57,013 nucleotides of DNA, taken from Nitrosomonas sp. GTDB taxonomy: Bacteria; Pseudomonadota; Gammaproteobacteria; Burkholderiales; Nitrosomonadaceae. Under the pieces are notes generated by a model. It had not been told where the DNA came from and searched no databases. It saw only the letters and a list, made by a program, of their open reading frames with translations. The stretch covers positions 1-57,013 of the forward strand of contig SSFW01000153.1 in NCBI GenBank assembly GCA_008015595.1. The letters run 5' to 3'. Positions 1 to 10,095 of this stretch are shown piece after piece (positions within the stretch are counted from its first letter, which is position 1; the number at the start of each line of letters is the position of its first letter). Both the position numbers and the translations under genes were made by a program.

Positions 1-316
1 AAACCCTAAAACTATTTGAATTTCAAGACCGCAAACGGCTCTAACCAATACTGCAGGGAACTTGAAGCCAAACGCCAGTTGCAGTTTTACGCAAATTTTA
101 ATCTTAAGTCAAGCGTTTAGCATTTGAAAATATCACTTTTATACTTTTTTTAAGTAGCAGTAAAATAAGTGAATGCAGCTAATACGCTTGAAAATTTTGT
201 CGTAATCGTCAAATATGTAAAAAGAAAAATAATTAGAATGCTAATGTTGATGAAGACTTATGATTAAATTCCTGTAGTCTAAAGTTTTTAGATATTAGCT
301 TGGCAAAAAGGAATCA

Positions 317-634
317 GTGATGACAATAAGAAATAATCGCGAAGAAAGTGTTCTAGAGGATAATAAAAATAAGCTCAAAACACCTCCGCTGTATAAAGTG
401 CTGTTACTTAATGATGATTTTACACCAATGGATTTTGTCGTAATGGTACTTCAAACTTTCTTTTTTATGAGCCAAGAAAAAGCGATTCACGTTATGCTTA
501 AAGTTCATAATGAGGGCGCAGGAATTTGTGGTGTTTATCCGAGTGATATTGCAATGACTAAAGTGAAACAAGTAAATGATTTTTCTAGGCAAAATCAGCA
601 TCCATTAAAGTGTGTTATGGAGAAAAATACATGA
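317..634 (+). CDS. clpS: ATP-dependent Clp protease adaptor ClpS
   Basis: Protein contains [20 protein letters not shown]..., the ClpS core; its stop overlaps the clpA start (ATGA at 631-634). Confidence 0.95.
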   Translation: MMTIRNNREESVLEDNKNKLKTPPLYKVLLLNDDFTPMDFVVMVLQTFFFMSQEKAIHVMLKVHNEGAGICGVYPSDIAMTKVKQVNDFSRQNQHPLKCVMEKNT

Positions 635-2871
635 TCGCTCAAGAATTAGAAGCTAGCCTCCATATGGCGTTTATCCAATCACGCCAGAAGCGACATGAAT
701 TTATTACAGTAGAACATTTACTGCTTGCGCTACTCGATAATCCAAGTGCGGCTGAAGTATTAGTTGCTTGTGCAATCGATATTGAGGAATTGCGCACACT
801 TTTACATGATCATATTAATCAACATACCCCTATTGTGGGGGGAAGCGAAGACGTAGATACACAACCAACACTTGGATTCCAACGGGTAATTCAGCGCGCA
901 ATCTTGCATGTTCAATCATCTGGAAAGAAAGAAGTTACAGGAGCAAATGTTTTAGCCGCAATCTTTGGCGAGAAAGATTCGCATGCAGTTTATTTTCTTC
1001 AACAAAAGGGTATTACGAGACTGGATGTAACGAATTACATATCCCATAAAATCTGCAAGGTTTCGCAGAATAACGAGCAAAATAATAAAGCCGAAGAAGA
1101 AAGTGAGAACGAGCAGCAGTCTGCTGCGCCTAGCCCATTAGAAAGTTATACGATTAATCTGAATAACCTGGCAATGGCTAACCGTATTGATCCGTTAATT
1201 GGTAGGGAAAAAGAGTTAGAACGAGTTATTCAAACCTTATGCCGGCGTCGGAAAAATAACCCGTTACTGGTTGGGGAAGCGGGTGTTGGTAAAACAGCGA
1301 TTGCTGAGGGTCTAGCCAAGAGAATCGTAGAAGGGGATGTACCTGAGATTTTGTCTAAACATCAAGTTTATGCATTGGATATCGGAGCGCTTCTTGCTGG
1401 CACTAAATATCGCGGTGATTTTGAACAACGGTTTAAAACTATCCTAAAGCAATTAACTGATAATCCAAAAGCCATTCTATTCATTGATGAAATTCATACA
1501 CTGATCGGTGCTGGCGCAGCTTCGGGAGGTACGTTAGATGCATCGAATTTACTTAAACCGATATTGAGTTCTGGGAGATTGAAATGCATTGGTGCAACAA
1601 CTTATAACGAATTTAGAGGTATTTTTGAGAAAGATCATGCGCTATCACGCCGCTTTCAGAAAATTGAGGTCAACGAGCCGAGCATTGATGAAACGGTAGC
1701 GATATTACGGGGTTTAAAATCTCATTATGAGAAACATCATGGGGTGAAATATTCGTCGATTGCACTAACATCAGCAGCAGAGCTTTCAGCACGATTCATT
1801 GGTGATCGGCACTTGCCTGATAAAGCAATTGATATTATTGATGAGGCAGGTGCTGCACAACGTATCCTACCAAAATCTAAGCAACGTAAAGTGATTGGCA
1901 AAACCGAAATTGAAGAAATCATCGCTAAGATTGCAAGAATTCCTTCTCAGAGCATTTCAAGCGATGATCGTAGTAAACTCAAAACGCTCGATCGTGATTT
2001 GAAATCAATCGTATTTGGTCAAGATGCCGCAATCGATGTGCTTACAACTGCTATGAAATTATCGAGATGCGGTCTAGGAAATCCGCAAAAACCAATTGGA
2101 TCTTTTCTTTTCTCTGGTCCTACGGGTGTCGGTAAGACCGAAGTGGCACGTCAACTCGCCTATATCATGGGAATCCCATTGCACCGTTTTGATATGTCCG
2201 AGTATATGGAGCGGCATGCTGTTTCGCGTCTAATCGGAGCGCCACCGGGTTATGTCGGATTTGAGCAAGGTGGTTTATTGACCGAAACGATTATCAAGCA
2301 TCCCCACTCGGTATTGCTGCTTGATGAAATAGAAAAAGCCCATACTGATATTTTTAATGTATTACTTCAAGTGATGGATCATGGCACATTAACCGATAAT
2401 AATGGGCGAAAAGCGGATTTTCGTAATGTCATTATTATTATGACTACTAATGCTGGGGCTGAATCACTCGTGAAATCAAGTATTGGTTTTACGGAAACTT
2501 CGCAGACCGGTAATGAAATGGCTGAGATTACGCGCTTATTTACACCTGAATTTAGAAATCGATTAGATTCAATTATTTCATTTGCACCATTAAGTAAAGG
2601 TATTATTTTACGTGTAGCAGATAAGTTTTTAATGCAGCTTGAAACTCAATTGCAAGAGAAAAAAGTTGAAGTTATTTTTACTGATGACTTGCGCAATTAT
2701 CTCGCAGAAAAGGGATTTGATCCTTTAATGGGCGCCCGTCCTATGGCTCGTTTGATTCAAGATGTTATTCGCAGTGCCTTGGCTGATGAATTACTCTTCG
2801 GGAAATTGACGAATGGGGGGAAAGTGACAGTTACCATTTCAAAAGAAGGTAAAGTAGAACTTCAATTCTAA
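631..2871 (+). CDS. clpA: ATP-dependent Clp protease ATP-binding subunit ClpA
   Basis: Two AAA+ modules ([18 protein letters not shown]), Clp N-domain, Walker B motifs; ATG at 631 preferred over GTG at 610. Confidence 0.96.
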   Translation: MIAQELEASLHMAFIQSRQKRHEFITVEHLLLALLDNPSAAEVLVACAIDIEELRTLLHDHINQHTPIVGGSEDVDTQPTLGFQRVIQRAILHVQSSGKKEVTGANVLAAIFGEKDSHAVYFLQQKGITRLDVTNYISHKICKVSQNNEQNNKAEEESENEQQSAAPSPLESYTINLNNLAMANRIDPLIGREKELERVIQTLCRRRKNNPLLVGEAGVGKTAIAEGLAKRIVEGDVPEILSKHQVYALDIGALLAGTKYRGDFEQRFKTILKQLTDNPKAILFIDEIHTLIGAGAASGGTLDASNLLKPILSSGRLKCIGATTYNEFRGIFEKDHALSRRFQKIEVNEPSIDETVAILRGLKSHYEKHHGVKYSSIALTSAAELSARFIGDRHLPDKAIDIIDEAGAAQRILPKSKQRKVIGKTEIEEIIAKIARIPSQSISSDDRSKLKTLDRDLKSIVFGQDAAIDVLTTAMKLSRCGLGNPQKPIGSFLFSGPTGVGKTEVARQLAYIMGIPLHRFDMSEYMERHAVSRLIGAPPGYVGFEQGGLLTETIIKHPHSVLLLDEIEKAHTDIFNVLLQVMDHGTLTDNNGRKADFRNVIIIMTTNAGAESLVKSSIGFTETSQTGNEMAEITRLFTPEFRNRLDSIISFAPLSKGIILRVADKFLMQLETQLQEKKVEVIFTDDLRNYLAEKGFDPLMGARPMARLIQDVIRSALADELLFGKLTNGGKVTVTISKEGKVELQF

Positions 2872-2981
2872 GGCACACAAGATTAATGTTGGTATGAATA
2901 TTCAAGCAAGTGTTATAAAGATTGAAAAATTGGGCCTGGTCTTCCCGTTCTTGGGGAAAATGGTTTTTATTAATTAGATTC

Positions 2982-3530
2982 TCATTGGAAGAAGGTGAAA
3001 TTTACTGCTGTTTCCTTGGAAAAACAGTCAAAAAGTGGCCAGTAGCTATAGCTCTTAAATTCCAGGCGTAGGCGACTATCAATAAATTGATATGATCGAC
3101 CAATAAATCTTTTCAAGAAGTACTTCCCTTTTGCCGCGCGATGCTGCAACATGATGAAATATTTCTGGTAACGTATGACTGTCATGCAGGTTTTATTCGT
3201 GATTGATCACGCTGACGATTAAATGATCTTGTGCGGTACTGGCAATCGATGCCTTGCTGCCATATTCGTATTGCTTGTGGTCTTTTCTCCTGTACACGCA
3301 GCGAGTAGATCTTGTTCAGGCGATTAATGATTTTGATCGCCAGTTTGCTGTCAGTAAGATAGGTACTGTTCTTTTTTTGTAGCGTCGTATCAATAAGAAC
3401 CGTATCTTCCAACGTCTTAGGCCCATGTAAATCAATACTTATTCAGAAAATTTGCTCGACCAATGTGTTTACGCAAATAGACTACTTTCGTACTGTGGTA
3501 AGACAATATTAGTCAATTTGATCTGCAAGC
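2982..3530 (-). pseudogene. Decayed IS5-like transposase remnant
   Basis: Fragments in different minus frames: EDTVLIDTTLQKKNSTYLTDSKLAIKIINRLNKIYSLRVQ, then HKQYEYGSKASIASTAQDHLIVSVINHE*, then DSHTLPEIFHHVAASRGK and an NLLIVAYAWNL-like tail. Frameshifts and stops split a typical IS5-type DDE transposase. Confidence 0.72.
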
Positions 3531-3581
3531 ATACAACCATTTACACTTTATATCTGGGGTGTGGATGTATTTCAGGGACAA

Positions 3582-4466
3582 CTATTTAAACACGTTAGTA
3601 GATAGATAACGATCACCTCGATCACAAGCTATGAAAACGATAGTAGCATCTTCGACTTCATCTGAAATTTTAAGTGCAGCAGCGAGTGCACCGCCTGATG
3701 AAATACCGGTAAAAATTCCTTCTTCGCGTGCTAGGCGTTTTGTCATCGTTTCAGCTTCCGTTTGGGAGACAAAGAGGATACGATTAATGAGTGTTGGGTC
3801 GTAAATTTTAGGAAGGTAATTTTCAGACCATTTTCTGATACCAGGTATTTGAGATCCTTCTTCAGGTTGTACACCAATAATTTTAATGTCTGGATTAGCT
3901 TCGGAAAAATATCGAGCGCACCCCATAATCGTTCCTGTTGTGCCCATACTGCTGACAAAATGGGTAATCGATTGACTGGTTTCATGCCAAATTTCAGGTG
4001 CTGTGCCTTTGTAGTGGGCCAATGGGTTGTCAGGATTAGCAAATTGGTCAAGAATAAATCCTTGACCTTCATCTCGTAGTTGTTCGGCAATATCTCTGGC
4101 GTGTTCCATACCCCCTTCTTTAGGAGTTAAGATGATTTTCGCGCCGTATGCACTCATTGATTGGCGTCGTTCAATACTCAGATTTTCTGGCATTACTAAA
4201 ATCAACTGATAATTCATCATAGCAGCAGCCATCGCTAATGCAATGCCGGTATTCCCACTGGTTGCTTCAATCAAAGTATCACCTGGTTTAATAGCGCCAC
4301 GTTCTTGTGCACGCATGATCATTGAAAGTGCCGGCCGATCTTTAACTGATCCTGCTGGGTTGTTACCCTCTAACTTCGCTAAAAGAATATTGCTGGTTTT
4401 TCCTGGTATACGTTTAAGTTGAACGAGTGGGGTATTGCCAACACAATCTTGAATTGTTTTGAACAT
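3582..4466 (-). CDS. cysM: Cysteine synthase B (O-acetylserine sulfhydrylase)
   Basis: Motifs VGNTPLVQLKR, NPAGSVKDRPA, EATSGNTGIALA, FTGISSGGALAA. Confidence 0.93.
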   Translation of the reverse strand: MFKTIQDCVGNTPLVQLKRIPGKTSNILLAKLEGNNPAGSVKDRPALSMIMRAQERGAIKPGDTLIEATSGNTGIALAMAAAMMNYQLILVMPENLSIERRQSMSAYGAKIILTPKEGGMEHARDIAEQLRDEGQGFILDQFANPDNPLAHYKGTAPEIWHETSQSITHFVSSMGTTGTIMGCARYFSEANPDIKIIGVQPEEGSQIPGIRKWSENYLPKIYDPTLINRILFVSQTEAETMTKRLAREEGIFTGISSGGALAAALKISDEVEDATIVFIACDRGDRYLSTNVFK

Positions 4467-4560
4467 AGGTGAGCTTGGATTTTTTTAAATACCAATGAAT
4501 AAATGGAATTATTACATACAGGGTACAGACTTGATAAAGCATAGGGTTAATAAAAAAGCA

Positions 4561-4593
4561 AAAACCCTCTGAAATTATATTTCAGAGGGTTTT
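4561..4593 (-). terminator. Intrinsic terminator downstream of the ComEA-like gene
   Basis: 14-bp perfect stem AAAACCCTCTGAAA / TTTCAGAGGGTTTT with 5-nt loop; on the minus strand it is followed by a T-rich tract. Confidence 0.8.
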
Positions 4594-4610
4594 GATGAAG
4601 CTAGCTTTAT

Positions 4611-4925
4611 TTACTTAGAAGACAGCTCTTCTTTTTTTACAACCATCTTTTCGGGATCAGGTGCAGCGGCAATTTCATCAACGATTAATTCGTTGCGGAT
4701 TTGATTAATGGTGCCTGGACCAACGCCACTTACTTTCTCTAAATCATCAATAGATTTGAAATGGCCATGTTGATTTCGATACTCTACAATAGCCTTTGCT
4801 TTAGCTGGTCCAATTCCCTTTAAAGCTTCAAACTCCGCTTCAGATGCTGTGTTGATATTAACGCCAGCGAAAACAGTGCTGCTGAATACAAAAAAGATTA
4901 CTAAAAGTTGTAAAAATCTTTGCAT
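4611..4925 (-). CDS. ComEA-like helix-hairpin-helix DNA-binding protein with signal peptide
   Basis: N-terminal signal peptide then VNINTASEAEFEALKGIGPAKAKAIVEYRNQHGHFKSIDDLEKVSGVGPGTI. Confidence 0.88.
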   Translation of the reverse strand: MQRFLQLLVIFFVFSSTVFAGVNINTASEAEFEALKGIGPAKAKAIVEYRNQHGHFKSIDDLEKVSGVGPGTINQIRNELIVDEIAAAPDPEKMVVKKEELSSK

Positions 4926-5047
4926 AAAATCTCCTATCGTTTAAAAAAGATTGCCAAGTGAAATACAAATCGTGCAATCAAAAGGCCAGAATATATCGGC
5001 AGATCGTTGTGGAGTTTTAGGCTAGGATGAAAAATCAAATAAAAGGA

Positions 5048-6682
5048 TTAGGCAATTCGGAAACGTGTTTGTTTTAAGATAAAAATTGTAAGCAAAGGAA
5101 TCACAAAACCAATAGCGGTAATAGACATCAGTAATAAACCTAATTGACTATAATCAGCAGGAATAGTGACTTCACCTGTACTGGCATCAATAACTTCTCT
5201 GGATATGATGAATATTTGATTGATATATTTTGTGCATAATTGAGATGCCGATAGTGCAAGATTAGTAAAAGATGCCATAACGGCGAAAAAGGTAGCTTTG
5301 AGTTTCTCAGGGGCTGAATTGGCAATCCAAGCTAGCATGGGAATCATAGCGATTTGCCCTAAAGGCGATTCTAACGCTGTGTCTACGACAGCAATAAAGC
5401 GTGCATCAACGATACCCCCTGTCAACGCGGCAGTCCATTCATGCAATCCAAAGTACATTCCAATGATAGGCAAAGAAAGGATTGTGCCTGCAATTGTCAG
5501 TATTCCGATAATAAAAGCCATCGATCGCTCTGCCATAAAGCGTCGAAAGATAAACATACCTGCGAGCGTTAAGGCGGAACCGATTAATGAGAGCGTTGCC
5601 AGAAATTGTTGGTCAAAACCAAGGTGGTCAATCATCCACCAAGTTGAGCCAGCACCCGGTCCTGGGATGGCTCGAAATACAAAGATTAGAATTGCCGTTC
5701 CAACCAGCATATTGCGTGCTTCTTCATCTAATTCACCCGAGATTTGCTTTATTAGAAAAAGAACGATGGCCATTGATAATGCAAAAACAATCTCTTCTGC
5801 GCCGCTAATACCACCTAATCCTACACTTAATGAGATGACTGTGAAGGCGGCACCTCCCCCCAGAATCCACCAATTGATTGGAGGGGTCTCAGCATGGGTA
5901 TCTAATAGGGCAATCGATTCTTCACGCTTCATTCCTTGTTGCATTAAACGGGTAATATTTTTTCTTCTGAGGCAGCTTGCTAGAAATACTCCACCGACAG
6001 ATACAATGGGGATAACTAGCGCAAGTTGGTAAATAAATAAGTAAGTTGCTAATTTTTCTGATTCAGATAAAGAACCCATATCGTGCATCAGAATGACATT
6101 CAGAATCGAGACCAGTACCCCCCCTCCGATAATTGCTACTCGCCCCAGTGTTTGCATGGTGACATGCATTTGTTTACGAGCTTCTTGTGAGACCGCTTGC
6201 CCATTAGCATCTACTTTGGGAACAGCTTCAACGGTCATCGCATCTGCGACCACATCTTGAAGCACATAGCCGATTGGAGCGAGTAACGCAGCTAGCACAT
6301 ACCAATTTTCGATAGGCATTATGGCTTGCATATCGCTAGGATATCCCAGTAATCCGATCATGATCAACAAACTGAGCATGATCAAGCTGGCACCCAGATA
6401 GACAAGAAAGCCCTTCCATCGCCAAATTAAATCGACTAAGTGACCAAGTGGCATTTTCAATGCCCAAGGTAAGGCCATCCAGAATCCTAATGCAGCTAAA
6501 AATTCTGCTGATAGTCCTAATCGTTCTTTGACATAAAAAGTACCTACAATGGCAGTTAAGCTTGAAATACCAGCTGCTAAATAAACCATGAGCGGCGGTA
6601 GATAAGATAATTTAATTTCACGGCTCAGTGAAAGAACTACTTCATCAAGCCAACAATAAATGCGATTGAGAAATTTAATCAA
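5048..6682 (-). CDS. Multi-pass membrane transporter, MFS-like
   Basis: 544 aa with many hydrophobic helices; 29-nt gap to upstream htrA-like gene suggests cotranscription. Substrate unknown. Confidence 0.65.
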   Translation of the reverse strand: MIKFLNRIYCWLDEVVLSLSREIKLSYLPPLMVYLAAGISSLTAIVGTFYVKERLGLSAEFLAALGFWMALPWALKMPLGHLVDLIWRWKGFLVYLGASLIMLSLLIMIGLLGYPSDMQAIMPIENWYVLAALLAPIGYVLQDVVADAMTVEAVPKVDANGQAVSQEARKQMHVTMQTLGRVAIIGGGVLVSILNVILMHDMGSLSESEKLATYLFIYQLALVIPIVSVGGVFLASCLRRKNITRLMQQGMKREESIALLDTHAETPPINWWILGGGAAFTVISLSVGLGGISGAEEIVFALSMAIVLFLIKQISGELDEEARNMLVGTAILIFVFRAIPGPGAGSTWWMIDHLGFDQQFLATLSLIGSALTLAGMFIFRRFMAERSMAFIIGILTIAGTILSLPIIGMYFGLHEWTAALTGGIVDARFIAVVDTALESPLGQIAMIPMLAWIANSAPEKLKATFFAVMASFTNLALSASQLCTKYINQIFIISREVIDASTGEVTIPADYSQLGLLLMSITAIGFVIPLLTIFILKQTRFRIA

Positions 6683-6711
6683 TTGAATTTTATTACTATC
6701 GTTTTAGATTA

Positions 6712-7860
6712 TTAACTAGGTGGACGCTTGCCGACCGTCACTTTGAATGATTTCTCCGATTGACTTCGAATAATGGTTAACAAAACGGTTCTACCAGGAG
6801 GTAAAGCGGCGACTAAATTCAGTACTTCTGCTGAATTACTAATCTCGTCACCATCGACTGCTTGTAAGATGTCGCCAGGTTTTATACCCGCTTGATCGGC
6901 TGGACCATCCTTGAGCACACCTGTAATGAGGATACCCCCTAGCTTTTTTAATTTGAGGGACTCAACCAACTCAGGTGTAACATCGTGCATACTTACACCA
7001 AGCCACCCTCGCGTCACGCTCCCAGTTTCGATGATTTGCTTCATGATTTGTATGGCTGCGCTAACAGGGATGGCGAATCCAATACCCAGTGATCCTCCTG
7101 TTCGAGACCAGATTGCTGTATTGATTCCAATTAGGTTGCCTGCAGTATCCGTTAAAGCGCCGCCTGAATTGCCGGGGTTAATCGCAGCATCGGTTTGTAT
7201 GAAATTTTCAAACGTGTTGATGCCAACTTGTGATCGACCTTTTGCACCGATAATCCCCATTGTTACCGTTTGACCAACCGCAAAGGGATTGCCAATTGCT
7301 AATACAATATCGCCTATTTTTGCAGATTCCGAGTTGCCGATGGTAATACTTGGTAGGTTTTCTAGATCAATTTTTAAGACGGCTAAATCACTTTCCGGAT
7401 CAGAGCCAATAATTTTTGCCTTAGCATTTCGACCATCTACCAGTGCGATTTGTATTTCGCTTGCAGCTTCTACAACATGATGATTTGTCAAAATATAGCC
7501 TTCAGCGCTGACAATAACACCAGAACCAAGGCTGGATGTTTGTTTCGTTTTGGGGCTAAAGCGATCGCCAAAGAAAAACTGAAATGCTTGATCATCCAGT
7601 TGAGGATGAGTCTGCGATCGGACTTCTTTACTGGTAAAGATATTACCAACCGCAGGCATTGCAGTTTCAGCGGCAGCGTTGAAACTATCAGGTATGATAG
7701 AGGGATTCGCGGAAGTATATTCTTTAATTGTGGCAATTTTCCCACGAGGCGTCCATGGAAGTAGTTCTGGTCGCAATGTGGAAACAACAAAAAAGATAGC
7801 CAACAAAATCGTGACGGTTTGTGCAAAAATCAACCAGAGTTTATTCATTTGCAAATTCAT
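6712..7860 (-). CDS. HtrA/Deg-family trypsin-like serine protease with PDZ domain
   Basis: NHHVVEAA (His), SDLAVLKID (Asp), AAINPGNSGGALTD (Ser), C-terminal PDZ (KPGDILQAVDG), N-terminal TM. Confidence 0.93.
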   Translation of the reverse strand: MNLQMNKLWLIFAQTVTILLAIFFVVSTLRPELLPWTPRGKIATIKEYTSANPSIIPDSFNAAAETAMPAVGNIFTSKEVRSQTHPQLDDQAFQFFFGDRFSPKTKQTSSLGSGVIVSAEGYILTNHHVVEAASEIQIALVDGRNAKAKIIGSDPESDLAVLKIDLENLPSITIGNSESAKIGDIVLAIGNPFAVGQTVTMGIIGAKGRSQVGINTFENFIQTDAAINPGNSGGALTDTAGNLIGINTAIWSRTGGSLGIGFAIPVSAAIQIMKQIIETGSVTRGWLGVSMHDVTPELVESLKLKKLGGILITGVLKDGPADQAGIKPGDILQAVDGDEISNSAEVLNLVAALPPGRTVLLTIIRSQSEKSFKVTVGKRPPS

Positions 7861-7915
7861 ACCTAAGACAATAAAGCGAATATTAAATATATAACTGACA
7901 GGTTGGAAGTAAACA

Positions 7916-8662
7916 ATGTTGCAATATGATCTAGAAAATTATCTTAATCAATTACTGGAAATTTCGCGCTTTCGCGATTATTGCCCAAATGGACTCCAAG
8001 TGGAAGGGCATAAGCAAATAAATACTTTGATTAGCGGCGTTACGGCTTCTCTGGAATTGATAGAGATGGCTATTGCTTGCAATGCTGATGCAATTCTTGT
8101 GCATCATGGTTATTTCTGGAAAGGGGAAGAACCTTGCATACGGGGCATGAAACGTCAACGCCTCAGCTTGTTACTGAAACATAAAATTAATCTTTTTGCG
8201 TATCATTTGCCGCTCGATGCACATTTAGAGTTTGGAAATAATATTCAGTTAGCGCGAAGACTAGGTTTGCAGTACGATGGTACTTTTGGGGAACAAGCAA
8301 TTGCGATGCATGGGCAATTGGCTAATCGTATGATGCTTGGTGATTTTGGGAAGACTATTGCGACTTCTCTTAATCGAGAACCGTTGATTATTGGTGATTT
8401 ATCTCAAAAGGTGCAGCGTATTGCATGGTGTACCGGTGCAGCACAAGGTTATTTTGAAGAAGCGATTGACGCTCGGGTTGATGCTTTCATTACTGGAGAA
8501 ATTTCCGAACAGAACGTCCATATGGCTAGGGAATCAGGGGTTGCCTTCATTGCAGCGGGGCACCATGCAACGGAACGTTATGGCATTCAGGCGCTTGGTA
8601 TGCATATTGCACAACGGTTTGGAGTCAACCATGAGTTTATAGATTTAATGAATCCAGTATGA
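7916..8662 (+). CDS. Nif3-like dinuclear metal centre protein (YbgI family)
   Basis: RDYCPNGLQVEG, ADAILVHHGYFWKGE, DAFITGEISEQ, AAGHHATERYG are typical of the NIF3 family. Confidence 0.92.
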   Translation: MLQYDLENYLNQLLEISRFRDYCPNGLQVEGHKQINTLISGVTASLELIEMAIACNADAILVHHGYFWKGEEPCIRGMKRQRLSLLLKHKINLFAYHLPLDAHLEFGNNIQLARRLGLQYDGTFGEQAIAMHGQLANRMMLGDFGKTIATSLNREPLIIGDLSQKVQRIAWCTGAAQGYFEEAIDARVDAFITGEISEQNVHMARESGVAFIAAGHHATERYGIQALGMHIAQRFGVNHEFIDLMNPV

Positions 8663-8741
8663 CCAGAATCGCTAGCGGGCGCTATGCAGCATAGGGGTTC
8701 TGATTAGATAAACTGGTAGTGCTCATCGTATCGGACTATTT

Positions 8742-8843
8742 TTAAGGCTTATCTTTATCCTTCTTTTTTTTAGGAATCGTCCACCAGATAATGAAAAGAA
8801 AAAGCCCCAACGCAAGTGCTGCTTCAACCACTAATACCCACAT
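8742..8843 (-). CDS. Predicted 33-aa single-TM membrane peptide
   Basis: Manual translation: MWVLVVEAALALGLFLFIIWWTIPKKKKDKDKP*. Hydrophobic helix plus Lys-rich tail; absent from the supplied ORF track because of length. Confidence 0.5.
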   Translation of the reverse strand: MWVLVVEAALALGLFLFIIWWTIPKKKKDKDKP

Positions 8844-8894
8844 ATTATTTTCTTGATTGTTTTAATAAAATCGTAATAACAGCATACCACTAAC

Positions 8895-10085
8895 GTGAAT
8901 TTGATGAAAAGATACTCGTTTTTTAGTTTATTACTATTACTCGCGCTTAGCGCATGTAAAACCGAATCGCTTTCAACAACCAAGCAAGCAGATACGATAC
9001 AACCAGCTCCAAGTGTTACTGAGAATATTAATCAACTTAGGTTAACACAATGGACACAGTTAATCGGTTGGGAAGCGGATGAGCTATTGCCTGCTTGGAA
9101 TACATTCATGCAAAGCTGCACTACATTAAAGCGCCAACCTAACTGGCAAGCAGTTTGTACAAAAGCCAGTATGCTTGAGCAAGCAAATGAGCAAACCATA
9201 CGATTATTCTTTGAAAGTCAACTTGCACCGTATCAGGTATTTAATTCAGACGGCAGTGATACTGGGATTATCACAGGCTATTATGAACCCTTGCTGCAAG
9301 GTAGTAAAAAATCAACTGAGAAATATCGTTTCCCAATTTATTCACCTCCCGATGATCTACTCGTCATTGATCTCGGTAACGCACTTCCCGATTTTAAGAA
9401 TTTACAGCTTCGAGGACGCCTTGAAGGTCGTAAGGTTGTTCCTTTCTATAGTCGTGCAGAAATTGAAAAGGGGATTCCAACGCTAAAAAATCGAGAATTA
9501 CTTTGGGTAGACGATCGGGTAGCGCTTTTTTTTCTCCATATTCAGGGTTCAGGGCGTATACAGCTTGAGAATGGAGAAATTATTAAGGTAGGTTATGCGG
9601 ATCAGAATGGCCATCCCTATGTTTCGATTGGGTCACTTTTAGTTCAGCGCGGTGAATTACCATTAGAAAAAGCATCGATGCAAGGTATTAAACAATGGGG
9701 TGTACAGAATCCAGAAAAATTAACTGAGTTATTGCATCAGAATTCTCGCTATGTTTTTTTTCGGTTACTTCCAGATTCATTAACGGGTCCACTGGGTTCA
9801 CTGGGTGTTCCATTGACGGCGGGCCGGAGTCTTGCCATAGATCCCCGAGTTGTACCTCAGGGCGCGCCTGTTTTTCTTTCGACGACCTGGCCTAATAGTG
9901 ATAAATCATTAAACCGACTAATGGTTGCTCAAGATACCGGTAGCGCCATCAAAGGGGGCGTACGCGCCGATTTTTTCTGGGGATTTGGTAAAGAAGCCGA
10001 GAATCAAGCAGGCAAAATGAAGCAGAATGGTAAAATGTGGGTATTACTACCGAAAGATATGACCATTCCACCTCATTCGAAATAA
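8895..10085 (+). CDS. mltA: Membrane-bound lytic murein transglycosylase A
   Basis: Lipoprotein signal (LALSAC), TGYYEPLLQGS, LFFLHIQGSGRIQLENG, VAQDTGSAIKGGVRADFFWGFG (MltA/3D domain). Confidence 0.94.
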   Translation: MNLMKRYSFFSLLLLLALSACKTESLSTTKQADTIQPAPSVTENINQLRLTQWTQLIGWEADELLPAWNTFMQSCTTLKRQPNWQAVCTKASMLEQANEQTIRLFFESQLAPYQVFNSDGSDTGIITGYYEPLLQGSKKSTEKYRFPIYSPPDDLLVIDLGNALPDFKNLQLRGRLEGRKVVPFYSRAEIEKGIPTLKNRELLWVDDRVALFFLHIQGSGRIQLENGEIIKVGYADQNGHPYVSIGSLLVQRGELPLEKASMQGIKQWGVQNPEKLTELLHQNSRYVFFRLLPDSLTGPLGSLGVPLTAGRSLAIDPRVVPQGAPVFLSTTWPNSDKSLNRLMVAQDTGSAIKGGVRADFFWGFGKEAENQAGKMKQNGKMWVLLPKDMTIPPHSK

Positions 10086-10095
10086 CTCAAGATTC

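Noticed and set aside
1-316. Possible gene remnant or regulatory region upstream of clpS
   Set aside because: No ORF, RNA or motif could be supported by reading.
3182-3412. 76-aa minus ORF as an intact gene
   Set aside because: It is only one frame of a fragmented IS5-like transposase; its C-terminus is frameshifted out of the conserved HKQYEYGSKA motif.
3743-4090. ORFs overlapping cysM in other frames (3743-4090 minus, 3762-4079 plus)
   Set aside because: CysM in 3582-4466 is fully conserved; these are shadow ORFs.
5298-6032. 244-aa plus-strand ORF antisense to the MFS-like gene
   Set aside because: Low-complexity, no recognisable family; the minus-strand frame encodes a convincing multi-TM transporter.
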